From Paraherbaspirillum soli (GTDB lineage: Bacteria > Pseudomonadota > Gammaproteobacteria > Burkholderiales > Burkholderiaceae_D), in the NCBI RefSeq assembly GCF_042654985.1, contig NZ_JBHSMT010000005.1, forward strand, positions 124,001 through 188,000: 64,000 nt of DNA, read 5' to 3'. Below are positions 8,957 to 18,518 of this stretch, piece after piece; the first letter of the stretch is position 1; each line of letters starts with the position of its first letter. The notes under the pieces are model-generated. The model made no database searches. It saw only the letters and a program-made list of their open reading frames with translations, and was not told where the DNA came from. The position numbers were made by a program, and so were the translations under genes.

Positions 8957-10033
8957 CTAGTCAGCCCAACGCACAGTCGCACGCACCATCTGCGCCGCGG
9001 CATTGAGCGCGGCAATCATGCTGCCGTGATCGGCGCGGCCCAAGCCGGCAGCGGCCAGATCCAGTGCGGTGCCATGATCGACCGAAGTACGAATAAACGG
9101 CAGGCCGAGCGTGATGTTGATGCCATGCCCGAAACTGGCGTACTTCAGTACCGGCAAACCCTGGTCGTGATACATCGCCAATACGCAATCGGCATCGGCC
9201 AGATATTTTTGCTGGAACAGCGTATCGGCCGGATAAGGACCGCTGACGGCTATGCCGCGCGCTTTGGCAGCTTGCAGCGCCGGGATGATGACATCGATTT
9301 CCTCGCGCCCAAGGTATCCGCCCTCGCCGGCATGCGGATTAAGGCCGGTGACCAATATGCGCGGCTGCTTCAGGCCGAACTTGTTCTGCAAATCGGCATG
9401 CAGGATATCGATGGTACGGCTCAGGCTGTCGAAGTTGATCGCCGCCGCCACATCCTTCAATGGCAAATGGGTGGTCGCCAGTGCCACTCGCAACGGCGGT
9501 GTGACCCGGTCCGTCGCCAACATCATGACGACTTGGGCGGTCGCGCTTTGTTCAGCCAGATATTCGGTATGGCCGGTGAACGGCACGCCGGCGTCATTGA
9601 TCGTACTTTTTTGCAGCGGCGCCGTGACCATGCCGTCAAAGATCTTTTGCTGCGCGCCGTCGATCGCGATGTCCAGCATGCGCAACATCGCGCGCCCGTT
9701 GCGCGCATCCAGCAGGCCCGGTTTTACATGGGCGTCGAGCGCGCAATCGATGACCGCAATCCGGTCTTGCGGAAACTGCGGCAAGCCATTGTTGCGCAGC
9801 GCTTGTTGCGACAGTGCGACCAGCCGGATCTGCGGGTCGATCTCGGCTGCGATCATCGCCAGAAAAGCTGCATCGCCGATGAGCACGCTATTGATTTCGG
9901 CACGCAACTGCCAGGCCGCCTTGATCGAAACTTCCGGGCCGATACCGGCCGGTTCGCCACAGGTGACGGCCAGCACCGGACGCTGCCGCAGATTGGCGTC
10001 AACGGTGGATGGATCGGACATTTGCTGGCTCAT
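8957..10033 (-). CDS. pdxA: 4-hydroxythreonine-4-phosphate dehydrogenase
   Basis: A 358-residue PdxA that oxidises 4-phosphohydroxy-L-threonine in vitamin B6 (pyridoxal phosphate) synthesis. It opens with AVTCGEPAGIGPE and has the GHTEYLAE and NPHAGEGGYLG(R)EE motifs, plus a late MYHDQGLPVLKY-H region supplying metal-binding histidines. I place the start at the ATG at 10033, 29 bp after the surA stop. The frame stays open further upstream to 10120, but that would overlap the end of surA and adds residues unlike PdxA. An ATG four codons later (10021) is also possible. Confidence 0.95.
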   Translation of the reverse strand: MSQQMSDPSTVDANLRQRPVLAVTCGEPAGIGPEVSIKAAWQLRAEINSVLIGDAAFLAMIAAEIDPQIRLVALSQQALRNNGLPQFPQDRIAVIDCALDAHVKPGLLDARNGRAMLRMLDIAIDGAQQKIFDGMVTAPLQKSTINDAGVPFTGHTEYLAEQSATAQVVMMLATDRVTPPLRVALATTHLPLKDVAAAINFDSLSRTIDILHADLQNKFGLKQPRILVTGLNPHAGEGGYLGREEIDVIIPALQAAKARGIAVSGPYPADTLFQQKYLADADCVLAMYHDQGLPVLKYASFGHGINITLGLPFIRTSVDHGTALDLAAAGLGRADHGSMIAALNAAAQMVRATVRWAD

Positions 10034-10062
10034 AAGACGCGGCTGGGCACGGTATTCGATGC

Positions 10063-11502
10063 TCAATGTTCGTCGTTGCGATATTCGACGTAGGTGCGAT
10101 CCCGCAGTTGACGCAGCCATTCGTTGCCCGCTTCTTCTTGCTTGCGCTCGCGAATTGCCTGCCGGGCAGCCTGATGCTGACGCTCCTTCGAGACGTCGTC
10201 GGACTTGCGCTCGACAACCTGTATCAGGTGATAACCAAAAGGCGATTCCACCGGATCGCTGATCTGACCAGGCTTCAAGGCATCCATGACACGTTCAAAC
10301 TCAGGCACCGTATCGCCTGGATAGAGCCAACCGAGATCGCCGCCTTTGGAGGCCGATAAATCGTTCGAATACAATTTGGCCAGATCCTCGAATTTGGCGG
10401 CATTATGATCCAGGCGCTCTTTCAGTTCGAGCAGGCGACGCTTGGCCTCTGCTGCCGACACGGTCGGCGTGACCTTGATCAGGATATGTCTGGCGTGTGT
10501 CTGCTGGGTGGCTGTTGCCGCTGGTGTCTTGCTGCCGCTGCTTGCGCGCCGATCGACCAGCTTGACGATATGAAAGCCGTTGGAGCTCTTCAAAATTCCC
10601 GACACCTGCCCCGGTTTCAGATTCGCCACCGCTTCGACGAACATCGACGGCAAACGATCCTGCGCGCGCCAACCCATATCGCCGCCGGTCAAGGCATCGC
10701 TGGCATCGGAATAAGCTGCCGATACGGTGGCGAAGTTACCGCCGGACTTGATTTGCTGCATGGCTTCTTCGGCACGTTTGGCGCGTTGCGCAATTTGTTC
10801 GGCAGAAGCATTTTCGGGCACGCGAATCAGGATCTGGGCCAGATTGAGTTCCTGCGCAGTTTGTTTATTGCTATTTTCGGCGGCGATGTAATTATCGACC
10901 TCGGATTCGGAAATTTGAATCTTGTTGTCCACTTCGCGCTCGCGCAAACGCTGCAATAAAATCTCTTGCCGGATTTCTTCGCGGAAGGCCGGGAAAGCAA
11001 TCTTGTCGTGCTCCAGCTGGCGACGGAAGTCCGCCATCGACAGTTTGTTCTGTTCCGCAATTCGACTAATCGCGCGGTCCAGCATGGTGTCGTCGACCGC
11101 AATGCCATATTCTTTCGCCAGTTGTACCTGGGCGCGCTCAAGAATCATCCGTTCCAACAATTGCTTTTGCAATTCCGCAGCGGGCGGCAACTCGACATTT
11201 TGACTGCGCAAACGTTGCATCACATCGTGCATGCGCATCGCCAATTCTTGCTGGGTAATCACGTCGGTATTCACTACCGCGACGATCGCATCGACAGTTT
11301 GCGGCGTCGCCTTGGCAGCATGCGACTCGGCCCGTGGCGCGGTCTTGGCAGGTGCAGTGCTGGGAGCGGCGATCGCCGGCGGTGTTGGCTGCGTCGGCGT
11401 GGCTTGCGCCCAGACGCTGGAGACGGTGGCGGACAGCAACGAAAAAACAATCGCAGCGAGTTGGGGATGATGGGCTTTACGCATATTTGGGAAAACGTTC
11501 AT
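10063..11502 (-). CDS. surA: Periplasmic peptidyl-prolyl isomerase / chaperone SurA
   Basis: SurA chaperones beta-barrel outer-membrane proteins across the periplasm. It has a signal peptide ending ATVSSVWAQA, an N-terminal helical chaperone region (EQNKLSMADFRRQLE), and two parvulin (PPIC) domains, the first containing GGDMGWRAQDRLPSMF and the second GGDLGWLYPGDTVPEFE. It sits directly after lptD, one of its known clients. The frame could begin at TTG 11523, overlapping the lptD stop, but the ATG at 11502 (479 aa) or 11484 gives a normal signal peptide; neither has a strong ribosome-binding site. Confidence 0.95.
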   Translation of the reverse strand: MNVFPNMRKAHHPQLAAIVFSLLSATVSSVWAQATPTQPTPPAIAAPSTAPAKTAPRAESHAAKATPQTVDAIVAVVNTDVITQQELAMRMHDVMQRLRSQNVELPPAAELQKQLLERMILERAQVQLAKEYGIAVDDTMLDRAISRIAEQNKLSMADFRRQLEHDKIAFPAFREEIRQEILLQRLREREVDNKIQISESEVDNYIAAENSNKQTAQELNLAQILIRVPENASAEQIAQRAKRAEEAMQQIKSGGNFATVSAAYSDASDALTGGDMGWRAQDRLPSMFVEAVANLKPGQVSGILKSSNGFHIVKLVDRRASSGSKTPAATATQQTHARHILIKVTPTVSAAEAKRRLLELKERLDHNAAKFEDLAKLYSNDLSASKGGDLGWLYPGDTVPEFERVMDALKPGQISDPVESPFGYHLIQVVERKSDDVSKERQHQAARQAIRERKQEEAGNEWLRQLRDRTYVEYRNDEH

Positions 11503-11519
11503 AGGTGAGAATGACGGGT

Positions 11520-13832
11520 TCAACGATTAAAGACCGTGTCGGGTTGATTGATATTCTGATAGCCAGGGATGCTGCTGCGCAGGACATTGATCGGATCGGA
11601 ACCGATTTTGGACAAACCGTTCAATTCGAGTTGGAAGAAATATCCTGTAGTGGTGCGTTGCGACGATGTCGGTATCCGTTGAGCAACCATGCGGAAGACC
11701 CAGCAGTCGGCCTTGTACTCAAGTCCCAGCAAGCCTTCAATCGTTTTCTTTTCCTGCAAAGAATAGTTGGCCCGGCCAACGCCATACCAACGCTGCGCAA
11801 TCGGCCATTGCGCGGACAAGTCGATTTGCTTCAGGTACTTTTTGTTCAAATCGAAGTTGGTATGGTCGAGTCGAAAGGCAAGATTGACGACTTTTTTCGG
11901 GGCCGGCTGAAAGCGGATAGTGGAGTTGGCGCGCACCCACTGCTGGTTACTCTGACTATATTGAACGGTGTTGTCGATACCGACAGCTGAAGTGAGTTGC
12001 CCCCCCGCCGACGCCAGCAAATCGGAGCGGCTGGTATTGATCGTATCGGCAGCGCCAAGTTTCACCCGCGGTTCGGTAAAGTAAAGCCGTTGACCGATAC
12101 CCAAACGCAAGCGCTCCAGCCCGGATTCCTCGATAAAACGAGAAACAACCGCAGCGGTCAGCTGGTTGGCGTCGCTGATACGGTCATGGCCGACGTAGCG
12201 ATTTTCATTGAAAATCTGCGCAAAGTTGAAATCCGCGGCACTGGTGTCGAACAGCGGAAACTGACTCTGGTCGTGGAACGGGGTGCGCACATAAAACAGC
12301 CGCGGCTCAAGCGTCTGCGTAATCGCATTGCCGAACAGTTTGGCATTCCGTTCAAAAATCAAACCGCTATCCACCGAAAAAGTCGGCAATACGCGACTGA
12401 AATCGTTGTGCGCACCCGGTTGGTTGTTGGCAATGTGATAGCTGGTGGCGTCGAATTGTATTTTCGGCGTCAGGAAATAGCCCGGACGAATGATCGGATA
12501 CGAAAGCTGCGGATTGATGTAAATACGGTCGCCACCAAGCGGCAACAGCGCGCTTTGTTTGGATACCGGATCAAGCTCGCTATTCCAGAAGCGGGCGTAT
12601 TCGGCATTCACTGTCCAGTCGAAACCGAAAATATCCTGCTTGGCGGCGGTAAAAGTCACCTGCGGCATACGGTCGTACGGGCGAGCAAGCAAGGGAGTGC
12701 CATTGACGTCAAAATCTTGCAGCACCTGGTAGCGGGACGCTTTCGCCACCACGCTCCAGAAAGAGCCGCCGTAAGTGAGATCCAGCTCCCGATTCAATAG
12801 CCGCTGCGAAGCTTGCGTCAGCGAATGCGAAAAATCATCGGGATATTGATCGTCCGATGCGACATTCACGTTCCAGTTCATGCTTAAACCGGGCGCCAGC
12901 GTCTGCGTATGAATCGACTGCACCGCATAACGATTGGTCTTGGTCAACCTGTCATCGGGCAAAAACTCAAGCTTGGTCTGGCCGCTATAAGTGGTGCCCA
13001 GATAGCGCGCGTCGGCGCCCATTTGCAAGCCGCGCTGCGTGATCAGATTCGGATAGAGCGTCAAATCGCGATTTGGGGCGATATTGAAATAGTAGGGAAC
13101 GCTGAGCTCAAAACCACCCTTGTTGGTGGTGGCAAGAACCGGCGGCAATACGCCCGATCGGCGCTCGTCCGACAACGGGAACGACAAGCTCGGTGCGCCC
13201 AGGATCGGCACGCTCTTGAAATAAAGAATACCGTTGTGAGCGACTGCTTCGTCACCGCCGCTGTCGATGTCCAGCCTGCTCGACTTGATATACCAGTCGG
13301 GCTTGGTGCCGGGGCAGGTGGTGTAGGTGCCGGTGATGACTTTGGCATGCTCTTCATCTTCAAAGTCGATCTGCTCGGCACTGCCATGACCATCATTGGA
13401 TTTAAACCTGAAAGTCGGCTTGGTAATAAACCCCTGCCCGGTATCCATGTTCAGCAGCAAGTCGTCGCCGGTATATTTGTCGCCATAGCGATTCATCCGT
13501 ACGCAACCGTGCGCTTCCACTTCGTTTTCAATAATCCGGTAAGTCGCTTTGTCGGACTGGACCTCAGTCTGACCGCGCACCAGATCGACGTCGTTATCGA
13601 GATTGATAACGCGATCCGGACGACCGGTCATCTGCTCAGCCTGTACCGTAGTGGGGGCGTTGCTGTCATCGGCACGCGACGGCTTGGCCGACTGCGCCAT
13701 CGCCCACATCGGCATCGACGCCGCTGCGACCACAGAGGCCACCAGAAGGGACATGCGTCGCACAGCCGGTAATTGAGGTAAACGTCCGCCTGACTGTAAT
13801 TGCTTGGATAGCGCTGAGGAGGACCGGGTCAT
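11520..13832 (-). CDS. lptD: LPS-assembly outer-membrane protein LptD
   Basis: A 770-residue LptD that inserts lipopolysaccharide into the outer leaflet. A signal peptide (through AMAQSA, ~48) is followed by an OstA/LptA-like beta-jellyroll and then a large C-terminal beta-barrel. Only three cysteines are present (C110, C173, C710), against two disulfide pairs in the E. coli protein. The C173-C710 pair can still make an inter-domain disulfide. It leads the surA-pdxA-rsmA direction and diverges from amgK, with a structured repeat in the shared upstream region. A later in-frame ATG (M27) is an alternative start. Confidence 0.96.
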   Translation of the reverse strand: MTRSSSALSKQLQSGGRLPQLPAVRRMSLLVASVVAAASMPMWAMAQSAKPSRADDSNAPTTVQAEQMTGRPDRVINLDNDVDLVRGQTEVQSDKATYRIIENEVEAHGCVRMNRYGDKYTGDDLLLNMDTGQGFITKPTFRFKSNDGHGSAEQIDFEDEEHAKVITGTYTTCPGTKPDWYIKSSRLDIDSGGDEAVAHNGILYFKSVPILGAPSLSFPLSDERRSGVLPPVLATTNKGGFELSVPYYFNIAPNRDLTLYPNLITQRGLQMGADARYLGTTYSGQTKLEFLPDDRLTKTNRYAVQSIHTQTLAPGLSMNWNVNVASDDQYPDDFSHSLTQASQRLLNRELDLTYGGSFWSVVAKASRYQVLQDFDVNGTPLLARPYDRMPQVTFTAAKQDIFGFDWTVNAEYARFWNSELDPVSKQSALLPLGGDRIYINPQLSYPIIRPGYFLTPKIQFDATSYHIANNQPGAHNDFSRVLPTFSVDSGLIFERNAKLFGNAITQTLEPRLFYVRTPFHDQSQFPLFDTSAADFNFAQIFNENRYVGHDRISDANQLTAAVVSRFIEESGLERLRLGIGQRLYFTEPRVKLGAADTINTSRSDLLASAGGQLTSAVGIDNTVQYSQSNQQWVRANSTIRFQPAPKKVVNLAFRLDHTNFDLNKKYLKQIDLSAQWPIAQRWYGVGRANYSLQEKKTIEGLLGLEYKADCWVFRMVAQRIPTSSQRTTTGYFFQLELNGLSKIGSDPINVLRSSIPGYQNINQPDTVFNR

Positions 13833-13915
13833 GAAATGAATTGGGCAAACACCATGGCAGGCGATTTTTTGAAATTAATCCCTTATTATATGGGAACTCA
13901 CTACCAACAACTGTA

Positions 13916-14036
13916 GGGCACCTGTAAAAACCGTAGCGAGCGGCGCAAGGTCGGAGCAAGAAGCACAGCCGTACGGAGGTACGGCGAGCATCGCAGCTTC
14001 GAGATTGGGCCGCGTAGTAGGTTTTTAGAGACGCTC
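13916..14036. repeat. Structured ~120-bp dispersed repeat, copy A
   Basis: Shares the core ACCGTAGCGAGCGG and the ending GGTTTTTAGAG with copies at 28463-28607, 47376-47518, 55555-55678 and 55672-55792. Its left arm, GGGCACCTGTAAAAACC, pairs imperfectly with the right arm. It occupies the divergent lptD/amgK intergenic region, so it lies within or beside both promoters. Confidence 0.8.
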
Positions 14037-14054
14037 GTATTCCTGGATTGCTTG

Positions 14055-15092
14055 ATGCCATTACCTAAGTCTGACCCTGCTGCACCCGATCTGCGCTTGA
14101 CTCAAATACACGAATGGCTGGCCGCTCTGGACACCATTCCGACATTGCCGGCAACCATTCGCCCGGCTTCCGCCGATGCCAGTTTCAGGCGCTATTTCAG
14201 GATCGACGCCGCCGATGGCCGCACTTTGATCGTGATGGATGCGCCGCCACCGCAAGAGGACGTGCGGCCGTTCATCGAGATCGCCGGCCTGTTTGGCGCG
14301 GCCGGCCTGTCGGTGCCGCAGATCCTGGCGCAAGACGTGGAACGCGGCTTCCTGCTGCTGTCCGACCTCGGCTCCACGACCTATCTGCAGCAGTTAAACA
14401 ATGACAACGCCCACCAGCTGTATATGGACGCCATCGACGCGCTGGTATTACTGCAAACCAAAAGCCAACCCGATGTACTGCCGGAGTACGACCGCGCATT
14501 TTTATTGCGGGAATTGCAAATTTTCCCGGAATGGTACCTGGCCAAGCATTTGAATGTGACGCTGACCGAGCAGCAGAATGCCGACCTCAACCAGGTATTC
14601 GATGCGCTACTGGCCAACAACCTGGCCCAGCCGCAAGTTTACGTACACCGCGATTATCATTCCCGCAACCTGATGGTGCTGCCAAGCGGCAATCCTGGTG
14701 TGCTGGATTTCCAGGGTGCGCTGTTCGGACCGATTACCTACGATCTGGTATCGCTGCTGCGCGACGTCTATATCCAGTGGGAAGAGGCACAAGTGCTGGA
14801 CTGGGCGATCCGTTATTGGGAACGCGCCAAGCGCGCCGGCCTGCCGGTCAATCCCAATATTGACGCGTTCTACCGCGACTTTGAGTTCATGGGGCTGCAA
14901 CGGCACCTGAAAATACTCGGCATTTTTGCGCGCCTGCATCACCGCGACGGCAAAGAGGCTTATCTGAAAGACATGCCGCTGGTGCTGGAATACGTCCGCA
15001 AAACCGCGCTGCGCTACCGCGAGCTGATTCCGCTGGTGCGTTTGCTGGACAAGCTGGAAGCGAAGACGCCGCAGGTTGGGTATACGTTCTAA
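14055..15092 (+). CDS. amgK: N-acetylmuramate/N-acetylglucosamine kinase (aminoglycoside phosphotransferase fold)
   Basis: A 345-residue kinase that phosphorylates anomeric MurNAc (and GlcNAc) at C1 in the peptidoglycan-recycling shortcut known from Pseudomonas. The APH fold is clear: an ATP-binding N-lobe with ASFRRYFR, the catalytic loop HRDYHSRNL, and the metal-binding DFQGALFGP. The neighbour murU encodes the next enzyme, and the divergent lptD-surA block matches the Pseudomonas arrangement. The start is the ATG at 14055; a TTG immediately upstream extends the frame by one codon only. Confidence 0.9.
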   Translation: MPLPKSDPAAPDLRLTQIHEWLAALDTIPTLPATIRPASADASFRRYFRIDAADGRTLIVMDAPPPQEDVRPFIEIAGLFGAAGLSVPQILAQDVERGFLLLSDLGSTTYLQQLNNDNAHQLYMDAIDALVLLQTKSQPDVLPEYDRAFLLRELQIFPEWYLAKHLNVTLTEQQNADLNQVFDALLANNLAQPQVYVHRDYHSRNLMVLPSGNPGVLDFQGALFGPITYDLVSLLRDVYIQWEEAQVLDWAIRYWERAKRAGLPVNPNIDAFYRDFEFMGLQRHLKILGIFARLHHRDGKEAYLKDMPLVLEYVRKTALRYRELIPLVRLLDKLEAKTPQVGYTF

Positions 15093-15110
15093 CTTTTAAC
15101 CAATGCATCC

Positions 15111-15812
15111 ATGAAAGCAATGATTCTTGCAGCCGGTCGCGGCGAGCGCATGCGCCCGCTGACCGATGCCACACCGAAACCGTTATTGAAAGTCCGCGGG
15201 CGCCCGTTGATCGTCTGGCACATCGTGAACCTGGTGCGTGCCGGGATTACCGAGATCGTCATCAACCACGCCCATCTGGGCCAGTTAATTGAAGATGCGA
15301 TCGGCGACGGCAGCAAATTCGGCGCCACCATTGCCTACTCGGCAGAAGCCACCGCACTGGAAACCGCCGGCGGCATCGCCAATGCCCGCCACCTGCTCGG
15401 CGACGAACCGTTCGTCGCGATCGCAGGCGATATTTATTGCCCACATTTCGACTTTGAACAAGTCAAGAATACGCTGGAAGATAAAGACGTCTGGGGCAAT
15501 CCCTACCCGCTCGACCAGCGCGATGTGGCCTGGCTGTATCTGGTCAAGAATCCGGCGCACAATTTGCAAGGTGATTTCGGCCTGCATAGTTTTTCGATCA
15601 GCAACGAAGGCCAGCCACGCCATACTTTCTCCGGCATCGGCGTCTATCGGCCGGCGATGTTCGACGCCATCGCTGCCGGTCAAACGGCCAAACTGGTGAC
15701 GCTGCTGCGCGAATATGCCGCGCGCGGCCAGGTCGGCGGCGAAGTGTATCGCGGTGAATGGACCGACGTCGGCACCGTGGAACGCTTGAATCAGCTGAAC
15801 GCACCACTGTAA
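15111..15812 (+). CDS. murU: N-acetylmuramate alpha-1-phosphate uridylyltransferase
   Basis: A 233-residue nucleotidyltransferase that converts MurNAc-1-P to UDP-MurNAc, rejoining peptidoglycan synthesis downstream of MurA/MurB. It has the sugar-nucleotidyltransferase signature MILAAGRGERMRPLT, then TPKPLLKV, and the metal-binding aspartate in FVAIAGDIYC. It lies 18 bp after amgK and is surely in the same operon. With AmgK it gives a fosfomycin-bypassing recycling route, as established for the Pseudomonas enzymes. General NTP_transferase family members are similar, but the pairing supports MurU. Confidence 0.9.
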   Translation: MKAMILAAGRGERMRPLTDATPKPLLKVRGRPLIVWHIVNLVRAGITEIVINHAHLGQLIEDAIGDGSKFGATIAYSAEATALETAGGIANARHLLGDEPFVAIAGDIYCPHFDFEQVKNTLEDKDVWGNPYPLDQRDVAWLYLVKNPAHNLQGDFGLHSFSISNEGQPRHTFSGIGVYRPAMFDAIAAGQTAKLVTLLREYAARGQVGGEVYRGEWTDVGTVERLNQLNAPL

Positions 15813-15852
15813 AACTTCCAAGACAACCAATAACAATCAACCGGACGCCAGC

Positions 15853-17187
15853 ATGACACCCTACAGCACACGACGCACCAAGCTAATCGCCCAGATGCAG
15901 GCCATGGGTGGCGGCGTCGCCATTATTTCGACCGCGCCGGAAGTAACGCGTAACGCCGACTCCGAATTTCCCTACCGTCACGACAGCAATTTCTATTACC
16001 TTTCCGGTTTTACCGAGCCGGATGCGGTGATCGTATTAGTCGCCGGCAAAAATCCTAAAGCCATCCTGTTTTGCCGCGAGAAAAACCTGGAACGCGAAAT
16101 CTGGGACGGCTATCGTTTCGGCCCGGAAGCCGCGCGTGAGAAACTGCATTTCGACGCCGCATTCCCGATAGCCGCCATCGATACCGAAATGCCCAAGCTG
16201 CTAGCCGACACGCCTGCCATTTTTTACACGCTGGGCAGCAATCGCGACAGTCAGCTGCAAGACTGGCTCGCCAGCGTCCGCGCGCAATCTCGCGTCGGCG
16301 TCAGCGCGCCGGCTAGCATCCATAACGTCAATCTGTTGCTGGATGAAATGCGCTTATTCAAGGATGCCGGTGAAATCGCCATCATGCGGCGCTCCGGCCG
16401 GATCGCAGCGGAAGCCCATTGCCGCGCCATGCGTGCCGCTCGCCCCGGGCTGCGCGAGTACCAGCTGGAAGCGGAACTGCTGTATGAATTCCGCCATCAA
16501 GGCGCGCAATTTCCCGCCTACAACTCCATCGTCGCCGCCGGCAGCAATGCCTGCGTGCTGCATTACCGCGCCAGCGATACCGAATTGAAAGACGGCGACC
16601 TGGTATTGATCGATGCCGGCTGCGAACTCGATAGCTACGCTTCCGACATCACCCGCACCTTCCCCGCCAACGGCGTGTTCTCCGGTCCGCAAAAGGAACT
16701 GTATGAAATCGTGCTTGCAGCGCAAGCTGCGGCGCTTGCCGAGACCCGTCCCGGCAAGCGTTTCATCGACGGTCACGATGCCGCTGTCCGGGTGCTGGCG
16801 CAGGGCATGCTGGATACCGGCCTGCTCGACAAAAACAAAGTCGGCACGCTGGACGCCGTGATCGCCAACGGCGATTACCGGCAGTTTTACATGCATCGCA
16901 CCGGGCACTGGATCGGCATGGATGTGCATGACGTCGGCGAATATCGCGAGCTGGCCGAAACCGTGCCGGAAGGCGACCAAAAGCCGTGGCGCAAGCTGCA
17001 GCCCGGCATGGTCACCACGGTCGAGCCCGGCATTTACGTGCGCCCGGCCGCAGGGGTGCCGGAGCAGTACTGGAACATCGGCATCCGCATCGAAGATGAC
17101 ATATTGATTACCGAAGACGGCCACGAAAATCTCACCAGCCATGTGCCGAGCGCCGTCGCCGACATTGAAGCACTGATGCGCAAATGA
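15853..17187 (+). CDS. pepP: Xaa-Pro aminopeptidase (aminopeptidase P)
   Basis: A 444-residue M24B metallopeptidase that removes N-terminal residues preceding proline. The N-terminal creatinase-like domain (FPYRHDSNFYYLSGF) precedes the pita-bread domain with its dinuclear metal ligands: D in LIDAGCELD, D in YASDITRTF, H in HRTGHWIGMDVHD, E in TVEPGIYV and E in IRIEDD. Length fits PepP. The ATG of the following UbiH-family gene overlaps its TGA stop (ATGA), the usual pepP-ubiH order. Confidence 0.96.
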   Translation: MTPYSTRRTKLIAQMQAMGGGVAIISTAPEVTRNADSEFPYRHDSNFYYLSGFTEPDAVIVLVAGKNPKAILFCREKNLEREIWDGYRFGPEAAREKLHFDAAFPIAAIDTEMPKLLADTPAIFYTLGSNRDSQLQDWLASVRAQSRVGVSAPASIHNVNLLLDEMRLFKDAGEIAIMRRSGRIAAEAHCRAMRAARPGLREYQLEAELLYEFRHQGAQFPAYNSIVAAGSNACVLHYRASDTELKDGDLVLIDAGCELDSYASDITRTFPANGVFSGPQKELYEIVLAAQAAALAETRPGKRFIDGHDAAVRVLAQGMLDTGLLDKNKVGTLDAVIANGDYRQFYMHRTGHWIGMDVHDVGEYRELAETVPEGDQKPWRKLQPGMVTTVEPGIYVRPAAGVPEQYWNIGIRIEDDILITEDGHENLTSHVPSAVADIEALMRK

Positions 17188-18359
17188 GCAAGTCTGTCAT
17201 CTCGGCCGCCAGCGACACCGATGTCGATGTCGCCATCTGCGGCGCCGGCCCGGTCGGCCTGAGTCTGGCCGCGATGCTGGTCACACGCGGTGTAACGCCG
17301 TCCCGCATCGCGCTGATCGATGCCAAGACGATGCAACAGGCGAGCCACGACCCGCGCTCGCTGGCCTTGTCCTACGGCAGCCGCCAGATCCTGCAGGAAA
17401 TCGGCGCATGGCCGCTGGCCGCCACCGCGATTCACCAGATCCACGTCTCGCGCCGCGGCCATTTCGGCCGCACGCTGATCGAGCGCGATGAATTCCAACT
17501 ACCGGCGCTCGGCTATGTCACGCGCTACGGCACCCTGGTCACGGCGCTGGCAACGCTGCCGGCGCTGGCTGAAATCAAGCTGCTGCGGCCAGTTCAAGTC
17601 GGCGCCAGCAACGAACGCGACGAACGGGTGGAATTACAGTTGGCGGATGGCCGCATGCTGAGCAGCGCGCTGATGGTGCAGGCCGAAGGCGGCTTGTTCG
17701 GCGAGCAAAGCGAAAAGTCCTTGCGGCGCGATTACGAGCAAGTGGCGATCGTCGCCCATGTCAAGGCCAGCGCACCGATTGCGCACCGCGCATTCGAACG
17801 CTTCACCGACCAGGGACCGCTTGCGCTGCTGCCGCAGGATGACGCGCACGGCAATAATTACGCGCTGGTATGGTGTGTGCGGCCTGACACGGCGACCGCC
17901 TTGCTGGCGCTGGACGATGCCGCATTCCTGGCGGCGCTGGGGCAGGCCTTCGGCACCCGGCTCGGACGTTTTATCCAGACCACGCCACGCAACAGCTTCC
18001 CGCTCGGGTTGAATGCCCATCCGGCCGCATCGGCCAGGACAGTGGCGATCGGCAATGCGGCGCAAACACTGCACCCGGTCGCAGGCCAGGGGCTCAACCT
18101 GGGCTTGCGCGATGCCGCGGTGCTGGCCCGGCTGCTGGCACGGGCAGCGTCGCCGACGACGCTGCGACAGTTTGCCGACCTCAGGAAGACCGATCGCAGT
18201 TTGACGATTCGCTTGACCGATGTCATGGCGCGCATCTTTGCCAGTGCGCCGGACGGTGCTTTATCGCAAACCCTGCTGGGCTTATCGCTGGGATTGGTCG
18301 ACGTGGTTAAACCGGCAAGACGGTTGCTGGCCGAACAGATGATGTTTGGGCGACGCTGA
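17184..18359 (+). CDS. UbiH/UbiF/VisC-family FAD-dependent hydroxylase
   Basis: A 391-residue flavoprotein monooxygenase of the ubiquinone-biosynthesis hydroxylase family. It has an N-terminal dinucleotide motif ICGAGPVGLSLAAML, the central family DPRSLALSYGS segment, and the C-terminal FAD motif IGNAAQTLHPVAGQGLNLGLRD. It is translationally coupled to pepP by a 4 bp overlap, as ubiH is in E. coli. Which ring position it hydroxylates (UbiH, UbiF, UbiI or UbiL) cannot be settled from motifs, so no symbol is given. Confidence 0.9.
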   Translation: MSKSVISAASDTDVDVAICGAGPVGLSLAAMLVTRGVTPSRIALIDAKTMQQASHDPRSLALSYGSRQILQEIGAWPLAATAIHQIHVSRRGHFGRTLIERDEFQLPALGYVTRYGTLVTALATLPALAEIKLLRPVQVGASNERDERVELQLADGRMLSSALMVQAEGGLFGEQSEKSLRRDYEQVAIVAHVKASAPIAHRAFERFTDQGPLALLPQDDAHGNNYALVWCVRPDTATALLALDDAAFLAALGQAFGTRLGRFIQTTPRNSFPLGLNAHPAASARTVAIGNAAQTLHPVAGQGLNLGLRDAAVLARLLARAASPTTLRQFADLRKTDRSLTIRLTDVMARIFASAPDGALSQTLLGLSLGLVDVVKPARRLLAEQMMFGRR

Positions 18360-18518
18360 CAGGACTCCCCGAAAGTACTTGACCGCGGCAAATCCCAGTG
18401 CTTAGATATCAGCAACATTTCCTGATACCTTTGCCCGGATTCGCAGCGCTGTGATTTGCGACAGCTCGCGAAGCTTCACCTGGCAAGACGATTCTTAATC
18501 TGAACAGTCGGGTGCGCC

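Noticed and set aside
8897..10093. 398-aa plus-strand frame opposite pdxA
   Set aside because: Antisense shadow of pdxA; begins inside a REP doublet.
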